From: CALGSZ01 sp042408955
Lineage (GTDB): Bacteria; Chloroflexota; Chloroflexia; Thermomicrobiales; UBA6265
Assembly: GCA_042408955.1 (NCBI GenBank)
Contig: JBHOQQ010000066.1
Span: 62,001 to 126,000 of the forward strand
Length of the DNA: 64,000 nt
Reading direction: 5' to 3'
The notes under the pieces are model-generated. The model worked only from the letters and a program-made list of their open reading frames with translations, was not told the origin of the DNA and made no database searches. Positions 53,624 to 62,308 of the stretch are shown here, in pieces. Each line of letters starts with the position of its first letter. Within the stretch, counting starts at the first letter, position 1. The position numbers and the translations under genes were made by a program.

Positions 53624-54522
53624 CTTCTCGGCGTGGCGCTGTCCAATGGCTTGCGGGCACGGATGAACGCGCTGACGAGCCGCCCTCCCGTGGTGGCGAA
53701 CCGCTCAAAGTCGGAGGAATCCCAGCCTTGGGGTGGCGCGCCACAGCACGCTTCGACGCCTGCGAATGTTTCCGCTAGCTCGACGGGATCATAGACGCGT
53801 GTGACGTCGATCCCGATGTCGGTAAATCCAGCGTCAGACAGATACTGGCGATACTCGTCTTCCTTCAGGGCTCCCGCGACGCAGCCCACCCAAGCTTCCA
53901 TGCTGGCACGCATGTCCGCCGGCAGATCGCCCTGCACGACGACGTCTGAGACCGCTAACCGCCCACCCGGCTTCAGCACCCGGAAGGCTTCGCGCAAGAC
54001 CCGTGGCTTATCGGCGGAGAGATTGATGACGCAGTTGGAGATGATCACATCAACCTCATTGTCGGGCAACGGGATATTCTCGATGTGCCCTTTGAGGAAG
54101 CGCACGTTCGTGATCCCGGCTGCTTGCCGGTTCGACTCGGCTAGCTCAAGCATCTCGTCGGTCATATCGAGACCGTAGGCAAATCCCGTAGGACCAACAC
54201 GCCGCGCGGAGAGCAGAACATCAATGCCCCCGCCCGAGCCGAGATCGAGAACGACGTCTCCCGGGCTTAACTCGGCAAGCGCCGTCGGATTGCCGCATCC
54301 AAGCGATGCCACAATCGCGCTTTCTGGAAGGCCCACAAGCTGGGCAGGATCATAGAGATTGCTCGTGATGGGATCGGCGTGATCCGGCGCTGGACCGGTG
54401 CCGCACGAAGAGCAGCAGGCGCTTGCAGCACCCCGCGAAACGCGACGCGCACTTTCCGCGTACTTGGAGCGAACGACTTCCCTGATCGCTTCCGGTTGAG
54501 TCTGAATGGAGTCACCAGACAT
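53620..54522 (-). CDS. arsM: Arsenite methyltransferase
   Basis: The 300-residue enzyme methylates As(III) with S-adenosylmethionine, giving volatile or less toxic forms. The SAM loop is VLDLGSGGGIDVLL, and the conserved Cys residues are in SLGCGNP, NCVINL and WVGCVAGALKEDEY. A further Cys-rich N-terminus (SACCSSCGTG) and C-terminus (VEACCGAPP) may aid arsenic binding. GAGGAGG lies before ATG 54522. It follows arsR on the minus strand after 84 bases that contain a candidate ArsR site. Confidence 0.95.
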   Translation of the reverse strand: MSGDSIQTQPEAIREVVRSKYAESARRVSRGAASACCSSCGTGPAPDHADPITSNLYDPAQLVGLPESAIVASLGCGNPTALAELSPGDVVLDLGSGGGIDVLLSARRVGPTGFAYGLDMTDEMLELAESNRQAAGITNVRFLKGHIENIPLPDNEVDVIISNCVINLSADKPRVLREAFRVLKPGGRLAVSDVVVQGDLPADMRASMEAWVGCVAGALKEDEYRQYLSDAGFTDIGIDVTRVYDPVELAETFAGVEACCGAPPQGWDSSDFERFATTGGRLVSAFIRARKPLDSATPRS

Positions 54523-54539
54523 GTTTGCCTCCTCAAATC

Positions 54540-54555
54540 ATCGAATATCGTCGAT
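54540..54555 (-). promoter_or_regulatory. Candidate ArsR operator between arsR and arsM
   Basis: ATCGA-N6-TCGAT is a perfect inverted repeat of the ATCAA-N6-TTGAT kind reported for ArsR sites. It lies 17 bases before the arsM start codon. A related but imperfect form lies in the arsR promoter. Confidence 0.4.
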
Positions 54556-54606
54556 AATCAATGTTTCTCGCTCGAAGTGTCGCCGGCTGCAGCCTCCTTT
54601 CCGGTA

Positions 54607-55044
54607 TCAAGAATGCGCGTGGGAGATGTGCGGGTCGCGGTCAGGGCGTGGAGAACAGGATTCAGAACCGGATTCGATCCCGAGGATACGGCGAGCGGCT
54701 TCGGGGAATTCGGCCAGGCACGCCCGGTTCACCTGGTAGTACATAAACGTACCTCGGCGCTCGGCAAACACAAAGTGCGCCTCCCGTAGCACCTTGAGGT
54801 GGTGCGAAATGGTCGGCTGACCGAGCGGAAAATGCGCGACGATATCGCAAACGCAGACGGGCTCCTCATGCTGGGCGAGGAGATTGAGGATGCGTATCCG
54901 CGTCGGATCAGCCAGCGCCCGGAACCATCCCGCGTATTCCTCGGCCTCCTGCTCGCCAATCTTCGGGGGATCTACCGGCGCGCAGCATGGAGCGACAAGC
55001 GCTGCTCGTACGGTTCGTCGTGGAGCCTGAGTCCGAATGGCCAT
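54607..55044 (-). CDS. arsR: Arsenic-responsive ArsR repressor
   Basis: The 145-residue repressor has the winged-helix ArsR fold: WFRALADPTRIRILNLLAQHEEPVCVCDI, GQPTISHHLKVLREAHFV and the wing RRGTFMYYQV. The CVC pair in the alpha3 region and the N-terminal ALVAPCCAP pair are plausible As(III) ligands. ATG at 55044 has AAAGG eight bases upstream. It controls arsM immediately downstream and presumably itself. It is divergent from hemH. Confidence 0.9.
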   Translation of the reverse strand: MAIRTQAPRRTVRAALVAPCCAPVDPPKIGEQEAEEYAGWFRALADPTRIRILNLLAQHEEPVCVCDIVAHFPLGQPTISHHLKVLREAHFVFAERRGTFMYYQVNRACLAEFPEAARRILGIESGSESCSPRPDRDPHISHAHS

Positions 55045-55069
55045 CAACACGCCTTTCGCTTCTCTGCGT

Positions 55070-55098
55070 AGCCTATCGCATGTATCGAAGATTGTCAA
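55070..55098 (-). promoter_or_regulatory. arsR promoter with internal operator-like repeat
   Basis: On the minus strand TTGACA (55093-55098) and TAGGCT (55070-55075) are 17 bases apart. The spacer holds TTCGATACATGCGAT, which resembles the repeat before arsM. Binding there would block RNA polymerase. Confidence 0.5.
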
Positions 55099-55266
55099 TG
55101 CAAGGAGCCGTGTGCACCCGGCATCACATGCGCCATCGCAAGACCCACGGCAGTCGTGCCGCAAGCCGTGGTACTCCCGTGACCAGCGGGCGGTGAACAT
55201 GGCTTAATGCATCAGCGAGGTTGGCAAGCGCCGTGGGCCCGGCCCCGAGCAAGCGATGTGGTGAGC

Positions 55267-56367
55267 ATGAGCATATACGGAGCAACGACGATAGACGCAC
55301 CGCGGTTCGACGATGTCGCGCGGGAGTATGATGCGCTGCTGGTCTTGTCGTTTGGCGGCCCCGAGGGACCGGACGAGGTGCTGCCATTCCTGGAGCGGGT
55401 GACGCGAGGCCGGAACGTGCCGAAAGAGCGCCTGGCCGAGGTGGCAGAGCATTACTTGCATTTTGGGGGAGTGAGCCCTATCAACGCGCAGACGCGAGCG
55501 CTGATCGCTGCGCTTGAGGCCGAGCTTGCTACCCACGGGCCACGGCTGCCGATCTATTGGGGCAACCGGAACTGGCATCCGTTCGTGACCGATACCGTCC
55601 GCCAAATGCGTGACGATGGGGTGCAGCGGGCGCTCGTCTTTGTGACGTCGGCATTCAGTTCATATTCCGGCTGCCGCCAGTACCGGGAAGACGTCATCCA
55701 CGCGGTTGAAGCAGTTGGAGAAGGAGCGCCCATCTTCGACAAAATTCGGGTGTTCTACAACCACCCGGGGTTCATCGAGCCAATGATCGAGTTGACGAAA
55801 ATGGCGCTCGACCAGATACCGCCGGAGCGGCGCAGCCGCGCGGCCCTGCTCTTCTCCGCACACAGCATCCCGCTGACGATGGCGCGAGGCTGCGCCTATG
55901 AGGCACAAATTCGCGAGGCTAGTCAGTTGATCGCGGGAGGCGCCGGCCGGACTGATCCTCGCATCGTCTATCAAAGCCGGAGCGGACCGCCGCAGGTGCC
56001 GTGGCTTGAGCCCGATATCTGCGACGTACTCGACGAGCTCGCGGAGGAGGGCACCCAAGACGTTGTGGTCGTTCCGGTCGGATTCATCTCGGACCACATG
56101 GAGGTCCTCTTCGATCTCGATACGGAAGCCAGGGAGCGAGCCCACGCATTAGGCATCAACTTTGTGCGTGCGGCCACGGTCGGCACTCACCCAGCGTTCA
56201 TCCGCATGATCCGCGAGTTGATCGTGGAACGCATGACGGAGCGTCCGGTGCGGCGGGCGCTCGGGCGGCGTGGTCCCACGCACGATATTTGCCCTCTGAC
56301 GTGCTGCCTGCGCGGAGATGAGCGGTTTGCACGAACCCAGTCGGCGCTGCCGGTTGCCGGTGCGTAG
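55267..56367 (+). CDS. hemH: Ferrochelatase (coproporphyrin or protoporphyrin type)
   Basis: The 366-residue enzyme inserts iron into a porphyrin. The motifs SFGGPEGPDEVLPFL, SPINAQTRALIAALE, FSAHSIPLTMA (metal-site His) and VPVGFISDHMEVLFDLD are all present. The C-terminus has CPLTCC, which may be an iron-sulfur or metal contact seen in some HemH. ATG at 55267 is preferred; the ribosome-binding site is weak, and the upstream frame is not coding. It precedes hemCDBEY by 222 bases, so it may have separate control. Because hemY is present too, coproporphyrin-dependent or protoporphyrin-dependent routes cannot be told apart here. Confidence 0.93.
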   Translation: MSIYGATTIDAPRFDDVAREYDALLVLSFGGPEGPDEVLPFLERVTRGRNVPKERLAEVAEHYLHFGGVSPINAQTRALIAALEAELATHGPRLPIYWGNRNWHPFVTDTVRQMRDDGVQRALVFVTSAFSSYSGCRQYREDVIHAVEAVGEGAPIFDKIRVFYNHPGFIEPMIELTKMALDQIPPERRSRAALLFSAHSIPLTMARGCAYEAQIREASQLIAGGAGRTDPRIVYQSRSGPPQVPWLEPDICDVLDELAEEGTQDVVVVPVGFISDHMEVLFDLDTEARERAHALGINFVRAATVGTHPAFIRMIRELIVERMTERPVRRALGRRGPTHDICPLTCCLRGDERFARTQSALPVAGA

Positions 56368-56399
56368 CCGCAAAAAGCGTTGCCCAGCCTGATCACCGT

Positions 56400-56417
56400 T
56401 TGGGCGGGCATGCCCAA
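56400..56417 (+). terminator. Hairpin after hemH
   Basis: TTGGGC and GCCCAA pair around a six-base loop 33 bases after the hemH stop. No T-tract follows, so termination is uncertain. Confidence 0.35.
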
Positions 56418-56478
56418 CCAGACCACCTCAATGGTGCCTGCCGCGTGATCAACAAGGTCAGAACATGATAGGATTGAA

Positions 56479-56533
56479 AAGGAACGGTAGATTTACACAG
56501 ATTTGCTAGATTTGCAAAGAAATTCCGTTCCTT
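56479..56533 (+). promoter_or_regulatory. AT-rich inverted and direct repeats before hemC
   Basis: AAGGAACGG (56479-56487) and CCGTTCCTT (56525-56533) form a perfect inverted repeat. Between them AGATTT occurs three times, starting at 56489, 56499 and 56508, that is once per helical turn or nearly so. The segment is AT-rich against a GC-rich background. It ends 56 bases before the hemC start, where an operator for heme- or iron-dependent control would sit. The regulator is unknown. Confidence 0.45.
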
Positions 56534-56589
56534 GATCATGCCTTCGTCGTCTTGAAACCGGGCTGGCTGCGCCAGCGACCGCGAGGCTC

Positions 56590-57531
56590 ATGGGCAGCGT
56601 TCCAACGACAATCCGCATCGGAGCGCGCGGGTCGGAGCTTTCCCGCTGGCAAGCCAACCGGGTCGCCGCGCTACTGAGATCGGCGTATCCCTCGCTCTCC
56701 GTCGAATTGGTGGCGATCGAGACGAGCGGTGACCGGCTGCTGGAAACGCCGTTACCACTGCTCGGAGGCAAAGGAGCCTTCACGGCGGAGTTGGAAGCCG
56801 CGCTGCTTGGCGGCGACATCGATCTGGCCGTCCATAGCCTCAAGGACTTGCCAACTAAGCAGCAACCGGGACTCACGATCGGCGCGATTGTTCGCCGGGA
56901 CTCGGTCGTTGACGCGCTCATTAGCCGGAACGGGGGTACGCTGGCCGGGCTGGCACCCGGAGCAGCGGTGGGCACGAGCAGCTTGCGACGATCCGCGCAG
57001 TTATTGCGCGCCCGGCCCGATCTTCACCCGGTCTCCATTCGCGGCAATGTCGGTACCAGGCTAAGGAAAGTCTTTGCCCCTGACCAGGGCTATGACGCGA
57101 TCGTGCTCGCCCGCGCCGGCCTGGAGCGTCTTGGCCAGCTTGACGTGATCTCCGAAGAGCTGTCGCTCGACGTCATGTTGCCGGCACCTGGCCAGGGAGC
57201 GCTTGCCGTGCAATGCCGCGACGATCCGGCGATGTTGACATTCCTCAAGCCAGTCCATCACTTGGCCACCGCGCTGGCAACAGCATCAGAGCGAGCATTT
57301 CTCGCTGCGTTAGGAGCGGGATGCTCCGCGCCTGTCGCGGCACTGGCGTGGGTGGTGCGCAACGAGCTGTGGTTACACGGCCGGGTCCTTGCCCACGACG
57401 GAAGCGCGCATGTGGACGTGCATGTTCGCGCCAGTGTGCATGATCTGGGCGCGGCCGAGGCGTTGGGCGAACGGGCGGCGGAGCGGGCGTTAGCACGCGG
57501 CGCGAGCGCTCTCCTGAAGGTAGAGCCATGA
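56590..57531 (+). CDS. hemC: Porphobilinogen deaminase (hydroxymethylbilane synthase)
   Basis: The 313-residue enzyme links four porphobilinogens into hydroxymethylbilane. The conserved ARGSELSRWQ, HSLKDLP, GTSSLRR and RGNVGTRL segments are present. The dipyrromethane cofactor is carried by the Cys in LGAGCSAPV near residue 245. Its stop overlaps the hemD start by four bases (ATGA), so the genes are coupled. The AT-rich repeat block upstream may be its operator. Confidence 0.97.
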   Translation: MGSVPTTIRIGARGSELSRWQANRVAALLRSAYPSLSVELVAIETSGDRLLETPLPLLGGKGAFTAELEAALLGGDIDLAVHSLKDLPTKQQPGLTIGAIVRRDSVVDALISRNGGTLAGLAPGAAVGTSSLRRSAQLLRARPDLHPVSIRGNVGTRLRKVFAPDQGYDAIVLARAGLERLGQLDVISEELSLDVMLPAPGQGALAVQCRDDPAMLTFLKPVHHLATALATASERAFLAALGAGCSAPVAALAWVVRNELWLHGRVLAHDGSAHVDVHVRASVHDLGAAEALGERAAERALARGASALLKVEP

Positions 57532-58334
57532 GCGGTGCGTTGGCAGGGAAGTCTATCGTCAATACGCGCGCGGTGCATCAGGCTCCTGAACTCGATGATC
57601 TGCTGATTGCGCGGGGCGCGATTCCACTTGGGTACCCCTGCATTGCGATTGCGCCACCCGAGGAGAGCGCAGCGCTGGAAGCCGAATTGGAGCGCTTGGC
57701 GGGGGGATCTTACAACTGGCTGGCATTGACGAGCGTCAACACGGTGGAAGCTATCGCGCCGTATTTTGCCCGCCTGGGGCTGAATGGGGCGAATCCCCTG
57801 CCCTTTCAGATTGCCGCGGTTGGTAGCGCAACCGCGGCCGCGGCGCGAGAGCGACTTGGGGTGCCTGTGGACGTTGTGCCAGAGCAATTCAGCGCGGCCG
57901 CGTTGAGCGCCACCGTGCCGGTCCGGGCAGGAGAGCGAGTATTGCTGCCAGGCTCGGAGATTGCGAAGCCTGACCTGCGGGAAGGGCTGGAGCGCCTAGG
58001 CGTGCAGGTCACGTGTGTCACGGCGTACCGCACGGTGCGCGGCAGTGGGGGCGCCGACGTCCCGCGCTTGCTGGCGTCCGGAGACGTTGATGCGATCACG
58101 TTCGCCAGTTCCTCGGCGGTGGAAGGGTTCTTTGACCGGCTGCGACACGAAGGAGGCGCGGCAAGCCAATTGGACGGTGTCGTGATGGCCTGCATCGGGC
58201 CAAAGACGGCCGCCAGGCTGCGGCAGTGGATCAGCGTAGAGCCGGTTGTTCCCCGGACGGCAACTTTACGAGCGATGGTTGATGCGCTGGAGCACATGTT
58301 TGCTGAGCACCAAGGCGGAGGGATACCAGGGTGA
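57528..58334 (+). CDS. hemD: Uroporphyrinogen-III synthase
   Basis: The 268-residue enzyme closes and inverts ring D of hydroxymethylbilane. HemD is poorly conserved, but LTSVNTVEAI, VGSATAAAARERLG, LPGSEIAKPDLREGL and ITFASSSAVEGFF fit the two-domain fold. The position between hemC and hemB, with four-base overlaps on both sides, is strong support. Confidence 0.93.
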   Translation: MSGALAGKSIVNTRAVHQAPELDDLLIARGAIPLGYPCIAIAPPEESAALEAELERLAGGSYNWLALTSVNTVEAIAPYFARLGLNGANPLPFQIAAVGSATAAAARERLGVPVDVVPEQFSAAALSATVPVRAGERVLLPGSEIAKPDLREGLERLGVQVTCVTAYRTVRGSGGADVPRLLASGDVDAITFASSSAVEGFFDRLRHEGGAASQLDGVVMACIGPKTAARLRQWISVEPVVPRTATLRAMVDALEHMFAEHQGGGIPG

Positions 58335-59383
58335 TCGAAGTGGAGCGAGTCCAGGCACAATCGCGGGGAGCGGCGGCGTTCCCGGCCGTTCGCCCTCGCC
58401 GGTTGCGACGAACGGCGGTTCTCCGCCGGATGGTCCAGGAGACCGACCTAACTCCTGCTGACGTGATTTACCCCATGTTTGTCAGACCTGGACGGGACAT
58501 CCGAGCACCGATTCGGTCCATGCCGGGACAATGCCAGTGGTCCATTGACCGGTTGGTCACGGAAGTCAAAGAGATCGCGCGGCTTGGGATCCCCGCCATC
58601 ATGTTGTTTGGGATTCCCGAGCGCAAAGATGCATGTGGCAGCGAAAACTTTGATCCCAACGGCATTATTCCGCGCGCGATTCGTGCCGTGAAAGATCAGG
58701 TTCCCGAGCTCCTGGTCATCTCCGACATGTGTTTCTGTGAATACACGGATCACGGTCACTGCGGTGTGGTCAACGATGCAGGCTCGCCGCAGTTCCAGCC
58801 AGCCTTGCCACAAGGATATCTGCTCAACGATCCGACGCTGGAGCTCCTGGCGCGTGCGGCCGTCGTCCATGCTGAAGCTGGCGCCGATATCATCGCCCCA
58901 TCGGGCATGATTGACGGTATGGTCGGGGCGATTCGGACGGCGCTGGACGCAAGCGGTTTCGAGCACGTGCTGATGATGAGCTACGCAGCCAAGTATGCCA
59001 GCGGTTTCTATGGACCGTTCCGGGAGGCAGCCGAGAGTCCCCCGAAATTCGGGGATCGCAGCCAGTACCAGATGGATCCCGCGAACCGGCGAGAAGCGCT
59101 TCGCGAAACCGCGCTCGATGTTGCCGAAGGCGCGGATATGGTTATGGTCAAGCCCGCGCTGCCGTATCTCGATGTGGTGAGCCTAGTTCGCTCCGCCTTC
59201 GACGTTCCTGTCGCCGCGTACCAAGTGAGCGGAGAATACGCGATGCTGCACGCGGCAGCCGCGCAAGGCTGGATCGATTTGCAGCGGTGCGCGATGGAAA
59301 CGCTGATCGGGATCAAGCGCGCGGGCGCAGACATCATCTTGACGTATTTTGCGAAAGATCTTGCCCAATGGTTGGGCGCCTGA
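58331..59383 (+). CDS. hemB: Delta-aminolevulinic acid dehydratase
   Basis: The 350-residue enzyme condenses two 5-aminolevulinates into porphobilinogen. It has the zinc-site Cys cluster MCFCEYTDHGHCG (about residues 132-144), so it is zinc-dependent. The two active-site lysines lie in SYAAKYASGFYGPF and VMVKPALPYLD. It starts with GTG overlapping the hemD stop (GTGA). An ATG start to the next gene follows only two bases after its stop. Confidence 0.97.
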   Translation: MIEVERVQAQSRGAAAFPAVRPRRLRRTAVLRRMVQETDLTPADVIYPMFVRPGRDIRAPIRSMPGQCQWSIDRLVTEVKEIARLGIPAIMLFGIPERKDACGSENFDPNGIIPRAIRAVKDQVPELLVISDMCFCEYTDHGHCGVVNDAGSPQFQPALPQGYLLNDPTLELLARAAVVHAEAGADIIAPSGMIDGMVGAIRTALDASGFEHVLMMSYAAKYASGFYGPFREAAESPPKFGDRSQYQMDPANRREALRETALDVAEGADMVMVKPALPYLDVVSLVRSAFDVPVAAYQVSGEYAMLHAAAAQGWIDLQRCAMETLIGIKRAGADIILTYFAKDLAQWLGA

Positions 59384-59385
59384 CG

Positions 59386-60471
59386 ATGACCACGGCTATG
59401 AGCGCCCAGAGCAGCAGATTTCTTCGGGCATGTCGTGGCCAGCCAGTGGATGCAACGCCAATCTGGCTCATGCGGCAGGCAGGAAGATACATGCCGGAGT
59501 ACCGAGCGCTTCGCGAACGGTACGGAATTCTGGACATCATCAAGAATCCTGCGCTGGCCTGCGAGGTGACGCTCCAGCCGCTGCGCGCCTTCGATCTCGA
59601 CGCGGCCATCATCTTCTCCGACATTTTGCCACCTCTGGAGACCATGGGATTGCGGTTGTCCTACGAGCGCGGCGAAGGCCCGGTCATTCACAATCCGGTC
59701 AGCACCATCGCCGACGTCGAGCGGCTGGCAACACCTCCTCCCGAGGAGGCGCTGCCGTTTACCCTCAATGCCATCCGGCTCGTTCGCAAGGAGCTTGAAC
59801 CCTCGGGAATTCCGGTCATTGGATTCAGTGGCGCGCCATTCACGCTAGCAACCTACGCGATCGAGGGTGGTCCGAGCCGGCATCATGCCCGGACGAAGCA
59901 AATGATGATGGACGAGCCGGCAGTGTGGGACATGCTCATGTCCAAGCTTGCAGTGGTGAGCGGAGAATTCTTGCTAGCGCAAGCGAAGGCAGGTGCCCAG
60001 GCGCTGCAGCTCTTCGACAGTTGGGTGGGTGAGCTAAGCCCGTACGACTACCGAAAGCATGTTTTGCCGTACACGCGCCGCGCGCTTGCCATCGCCCAGC
60101 GAGCGGACGTGCCAATCATTCACTTTGGCGTCAACACGAGCGGATTGCTCGAATGCCTCCGGGAGGCCGGCGGGGACGTCATCGGTGTTGACTGGCGGAT
60201 CAGTCTCGCAACCGCGCGACAACGTCTCGGAGCCACCGTGCCGCTCCAAGGAAATCTCGACCCCGTTGCCCTTCTGGGATCATGGGAGGCGCTTCGCGAG
60301 CGGGTGCTCGCTATTCTTAAGGAGACGAGGGGGTGGCGGGGCCACATCTTCAACGTCGGGCATGGCGTGCTCCCTCAGACACCGGTTGATAATGTTCGCC
60401 GGCTGGTTGATTTCGTGCACGAAATGACCGCACGCCAGCCTCGCGATGAGGAGCAGACGATCCCGGCATGA
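59386..60471 (+). CDS. hemE: Uroporphyrinogen decarboxylase
   Basis: The 361-residue enzyme turns uroporphyrinogen III into coproporphyrinogen III. TPIWLMRQAGRYMPEYR, FSDILPPLETMG, FSGAPFTLATYAIEGG and GNLDPVALLG are the family landmarks. ATG at 59386 lies two bases after the hemB stop, and the stop overlaps hemY by four bases. Part of a tightly coupled heme operon. Confidence 0.97.
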   Translation: MTTAMSAQSSRFLRACRGQPVDATPIWLMRQAGRYMPEYRALRERYGILDIIKNPALACEVTLQPLRAFDLDAAIIFSDILPPLETMGLRLSYERGEGPVIHNPVSTIADVERLATPPPEEALPFTLNAIRLVRKELEPSGIPVIGFSGAPFTLATYAIEGGPSRHHARTKQMMMDEPAVWDMLMSKLAVVSGEFLLAQAKAGAQALQLFDSWVGELSPYDYRKHVLPYTRRALAIAQRADVPIIHFGVNTSGLLECLREAGGDVIGVDWRISLATARQRLGATVPLQGNLDPVALLGSWEALRERVLAILKETRGWRGHIFNVGHGVLPQTPVDNVRRLVDFVHEMTARQPRDEEQTIPA

Positions 60472-61928
60472 ATTGGGCCGTTCACACGAGCGATGCGCAA
60501 ATGAGCCCAGCGAGCCAGCAGGAGCCGCTTTCTCAGGTTGACGTTGCGATCGTCGGGGGTGGCCTCGCCGGCCTGATAACCGCTTTCCGGCTGCGTCAGG
60601 TTGCACCGGCCGTCCGTTTGGTGCTCTTGGAAGCGAGCGACCGCCTTGGCGGCAAGGCGTTGACCGAGCGGGTCGAGCATGCGGCTGGCACATTTCTCGT
60701 TGAGGCAGGACCGGACTCGCTGGTAACGAGCAAACCTCATGGCGTACAGCTTGTTGCTGACCTCGGTTTGAGCAGCCAACTGGTGCCTGTTTCATCTGCC
60801 TCACCCGCCGTCAGCGTACTGAAGCGAAACCGGCTCTGCCCGCTGCCGGAGGGAATGTTTCTGCTCGCTCCGACGTCTGCACGCTCCTTTGCGCGCTCCC
60901 GGCTGCTCTCCCCGGCCGGCAAGGCACGGGTGGCGATGGAGCTTTTCGTGCCGCCACGCAGGGACGATCAGGATGAGTCGCTCGCGGCGTTTGTTACGCG
61001 ACGGTTTGGACGGGAGACGCTCGAGTGGCTGGCGGAGCCACTGATGGCGGGGATCTTCAACGCCGATCCGGAGCGCATGAGTGTGCTTTCCACCTTCCCG
61101 ATGTTTCGGCAACTGGAACGAGAGCACGGGAGTGTTCTCCGTGCCCTCCGAAGGCAGCGACGGCCAGCCGGAGCATCGCGTCCTCCAACGTTCGTGGCAC
61201 TGCAGCAAGGGATGGGGCAGATTGCCAGCGAGCTTGCGCGGAACCTGGCCGGACTTACCCTGACTAGTGCGCCGGTGACCACACTTGCGCGCGCAGATCA
61301 CGGCTACGTGGCACATCTCGGCGATGGTCGCCGGATTGCGGCGCGGGTGATCGTGGTTGCGACGCCGGCGGCGGCCGCCGCGTGTCTCCTCGCCAAGGTG
61401 GCCCCGGCTGCCGCGAGCAGGCTTCATACCCTCCAGACACGTGATACAGGGAGCATGACCTTGGCCTATCCCGCCCAGGCGATCAGGCGCGCGCCACCTG
61501 GCTATGGTGTCGTCATCCCGCGAGCGGAACAGCGACCGATCAATGCGATCACGGTCGCATCCGCGAAGTTTCCGGGCCGCGCACCTGAGGGATGGAGCCT
61601 GCTGCGCGTCTTCTTCGGCGGCGAACGCAGCCCGGAATCCATGCTCTTCGATAACCAACGTCTGCTCGATGTAGTGCAGCGCGAGCTTCGCGATCTGCTC
61701 GGGATCAACACTGAGCCAGCATTTTACCGGGTCTACCGCTGGCACTCCGGGAGTCCACTGTATGATGTTGGCCACTTGGACCGGGTGGCGGAGATCGAAC
61801 TGGCACTTCCACCCGGCATCTTGGTGACTGGCAGCGCCTATCGGGGCGTGGGAATCCCTGATATTGCCCATCAGTCCGAGCGAGCCGCGCGCGCTGCGGC
61901 CGAGGCGGTAATGTCACCGAGCGGATAA
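60468..61928 (+). CDS. hemY: Protoporphyrinogen / coproporphyrinogen oxidase, HemY type
   Basis: The 486-residue FAD enzyme oxidises a porphyrinogen to the porphyrin. The N-terminal dinucleotide motif VAIVGGGLAGLITAFRL and the ending TGSAYRGVGIPDIAHQSERAA are typical of HemY/CgoX. Its substrate (proto- or coproporphyrinogen) decides which late heme route runs; hemH nearby gives no answer. The last codons and the stop are repeated 61 bases downstream, a small tail duplication. Confidence 0.94.
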   Translation: MNWAVHTSDAQMSPASQQEPLSQVDVAIVGGGLAGLITAFRLRQVAPAVRLVLLEASDRLGGKALTERVEHAAGTFLVEAGPDSLVTSKPHGVQLVADLGLSSQLVPVSSASPAVSVLKRNRLCPLPEGMFLLAPTSARSFARSRLLSPAGKARVAMELFVPPRRDDQDESLAAFVTRRFGRETLEWLAEPLMAGIFNADPERMSVLSTFPMFRQLEREHGSVLRALRRQRRPAGASRPPTFVALQQGMGQIASELARNLAGLTLTSAPVTTLARADHGYVAHLGDGRRIAARVIVVATPAAAAACLLAKVAPAAASRLHTLQTRDTGSMTLAYPAQAIRRAPPGYGVVIPRAEQRPINAITVASAKFPGRAPEGWSLLRVFFGGERSPESMLFDNQRLLDVVQRELRDLLGINTEPAFYRVYRWHSGSPLYDVGHLDRVAEIELALPPGILVTGSAYRGVGIPDIAHQSERAARAAAEAVMSPSG

Positions 61929-61998
61929 GGATGATGGCACCACCGAGGCGGCTCAATTGCCGCCGATGCCAATGTCACCGAGCGGACAGGGATGATGG
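61910..61998. repeat. Direct repeat of the hemY 3' end
   Basis: AATGTCACCGAGCGGA and the following GGATGATGG occur at 61910-61937, spanning the hemY stop, and again at 61971-61998 with two mismatches in 28 bases, 61 bases apart. A six-pair hairpin GGCGGC / GCCGCC (61948-61965) lies between them. It looks like a small tail duplication followed by a terminator-like hairpin. Confidence 0.6.
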
Positions 61999-62308
61999 TG
62001 GACTGCCCGGGTGGTGAGCGTGAGTGCAGCCTGTGATCGTGGCGGGTTGGGTTCTCCTGGACGCTGTCCGTCCCGGCGCGACGCCATCTCCTGCTCGGCT
62101 AAAGCTGCGGCACGCTCAATCCTGCGAAGCCAGGCGTACGGTGGCACCACGCCAATGCGCGAATGAGCCAACAGAGAGGGGCGGAGAAGCGACTCCTCAC
62201 ACCGCCCTGGATAGCCGTTGATGGTCGTTGCCGTCGGTACACGGCACACTGCTTACGTGGCTCGCTAGGCGCCAGAAGCTAAGAGTCTCAAACAAGCATG
62301 CGACAGCC
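61999..62308. other. Gene-free stretch between hemY and gatA
   Basis: No gene is supported. A GGTGGCACCACG sequence on the plus strand at 62139-62151 resembles the T-box antiterminator core, but no plus-strand gene follows, and gatA comes in from the other side. It probably holds the end of the gatA transcript. Confidence 0.4.

Noticed and set aside
54533..54561. Separate arsM promoter TTGATT / ATTTGA.
   Set aside because: The -10 would overlap the ribosome-binding site, so transcription would start after it.
62136..62151. T-box-like core (GGTGGCACCACG) on the plus strand.
   Set aside because: No plus-strand gene follows; gatA is on the minus strand and the match is partly a simple GTGG/CCAC palindrome.
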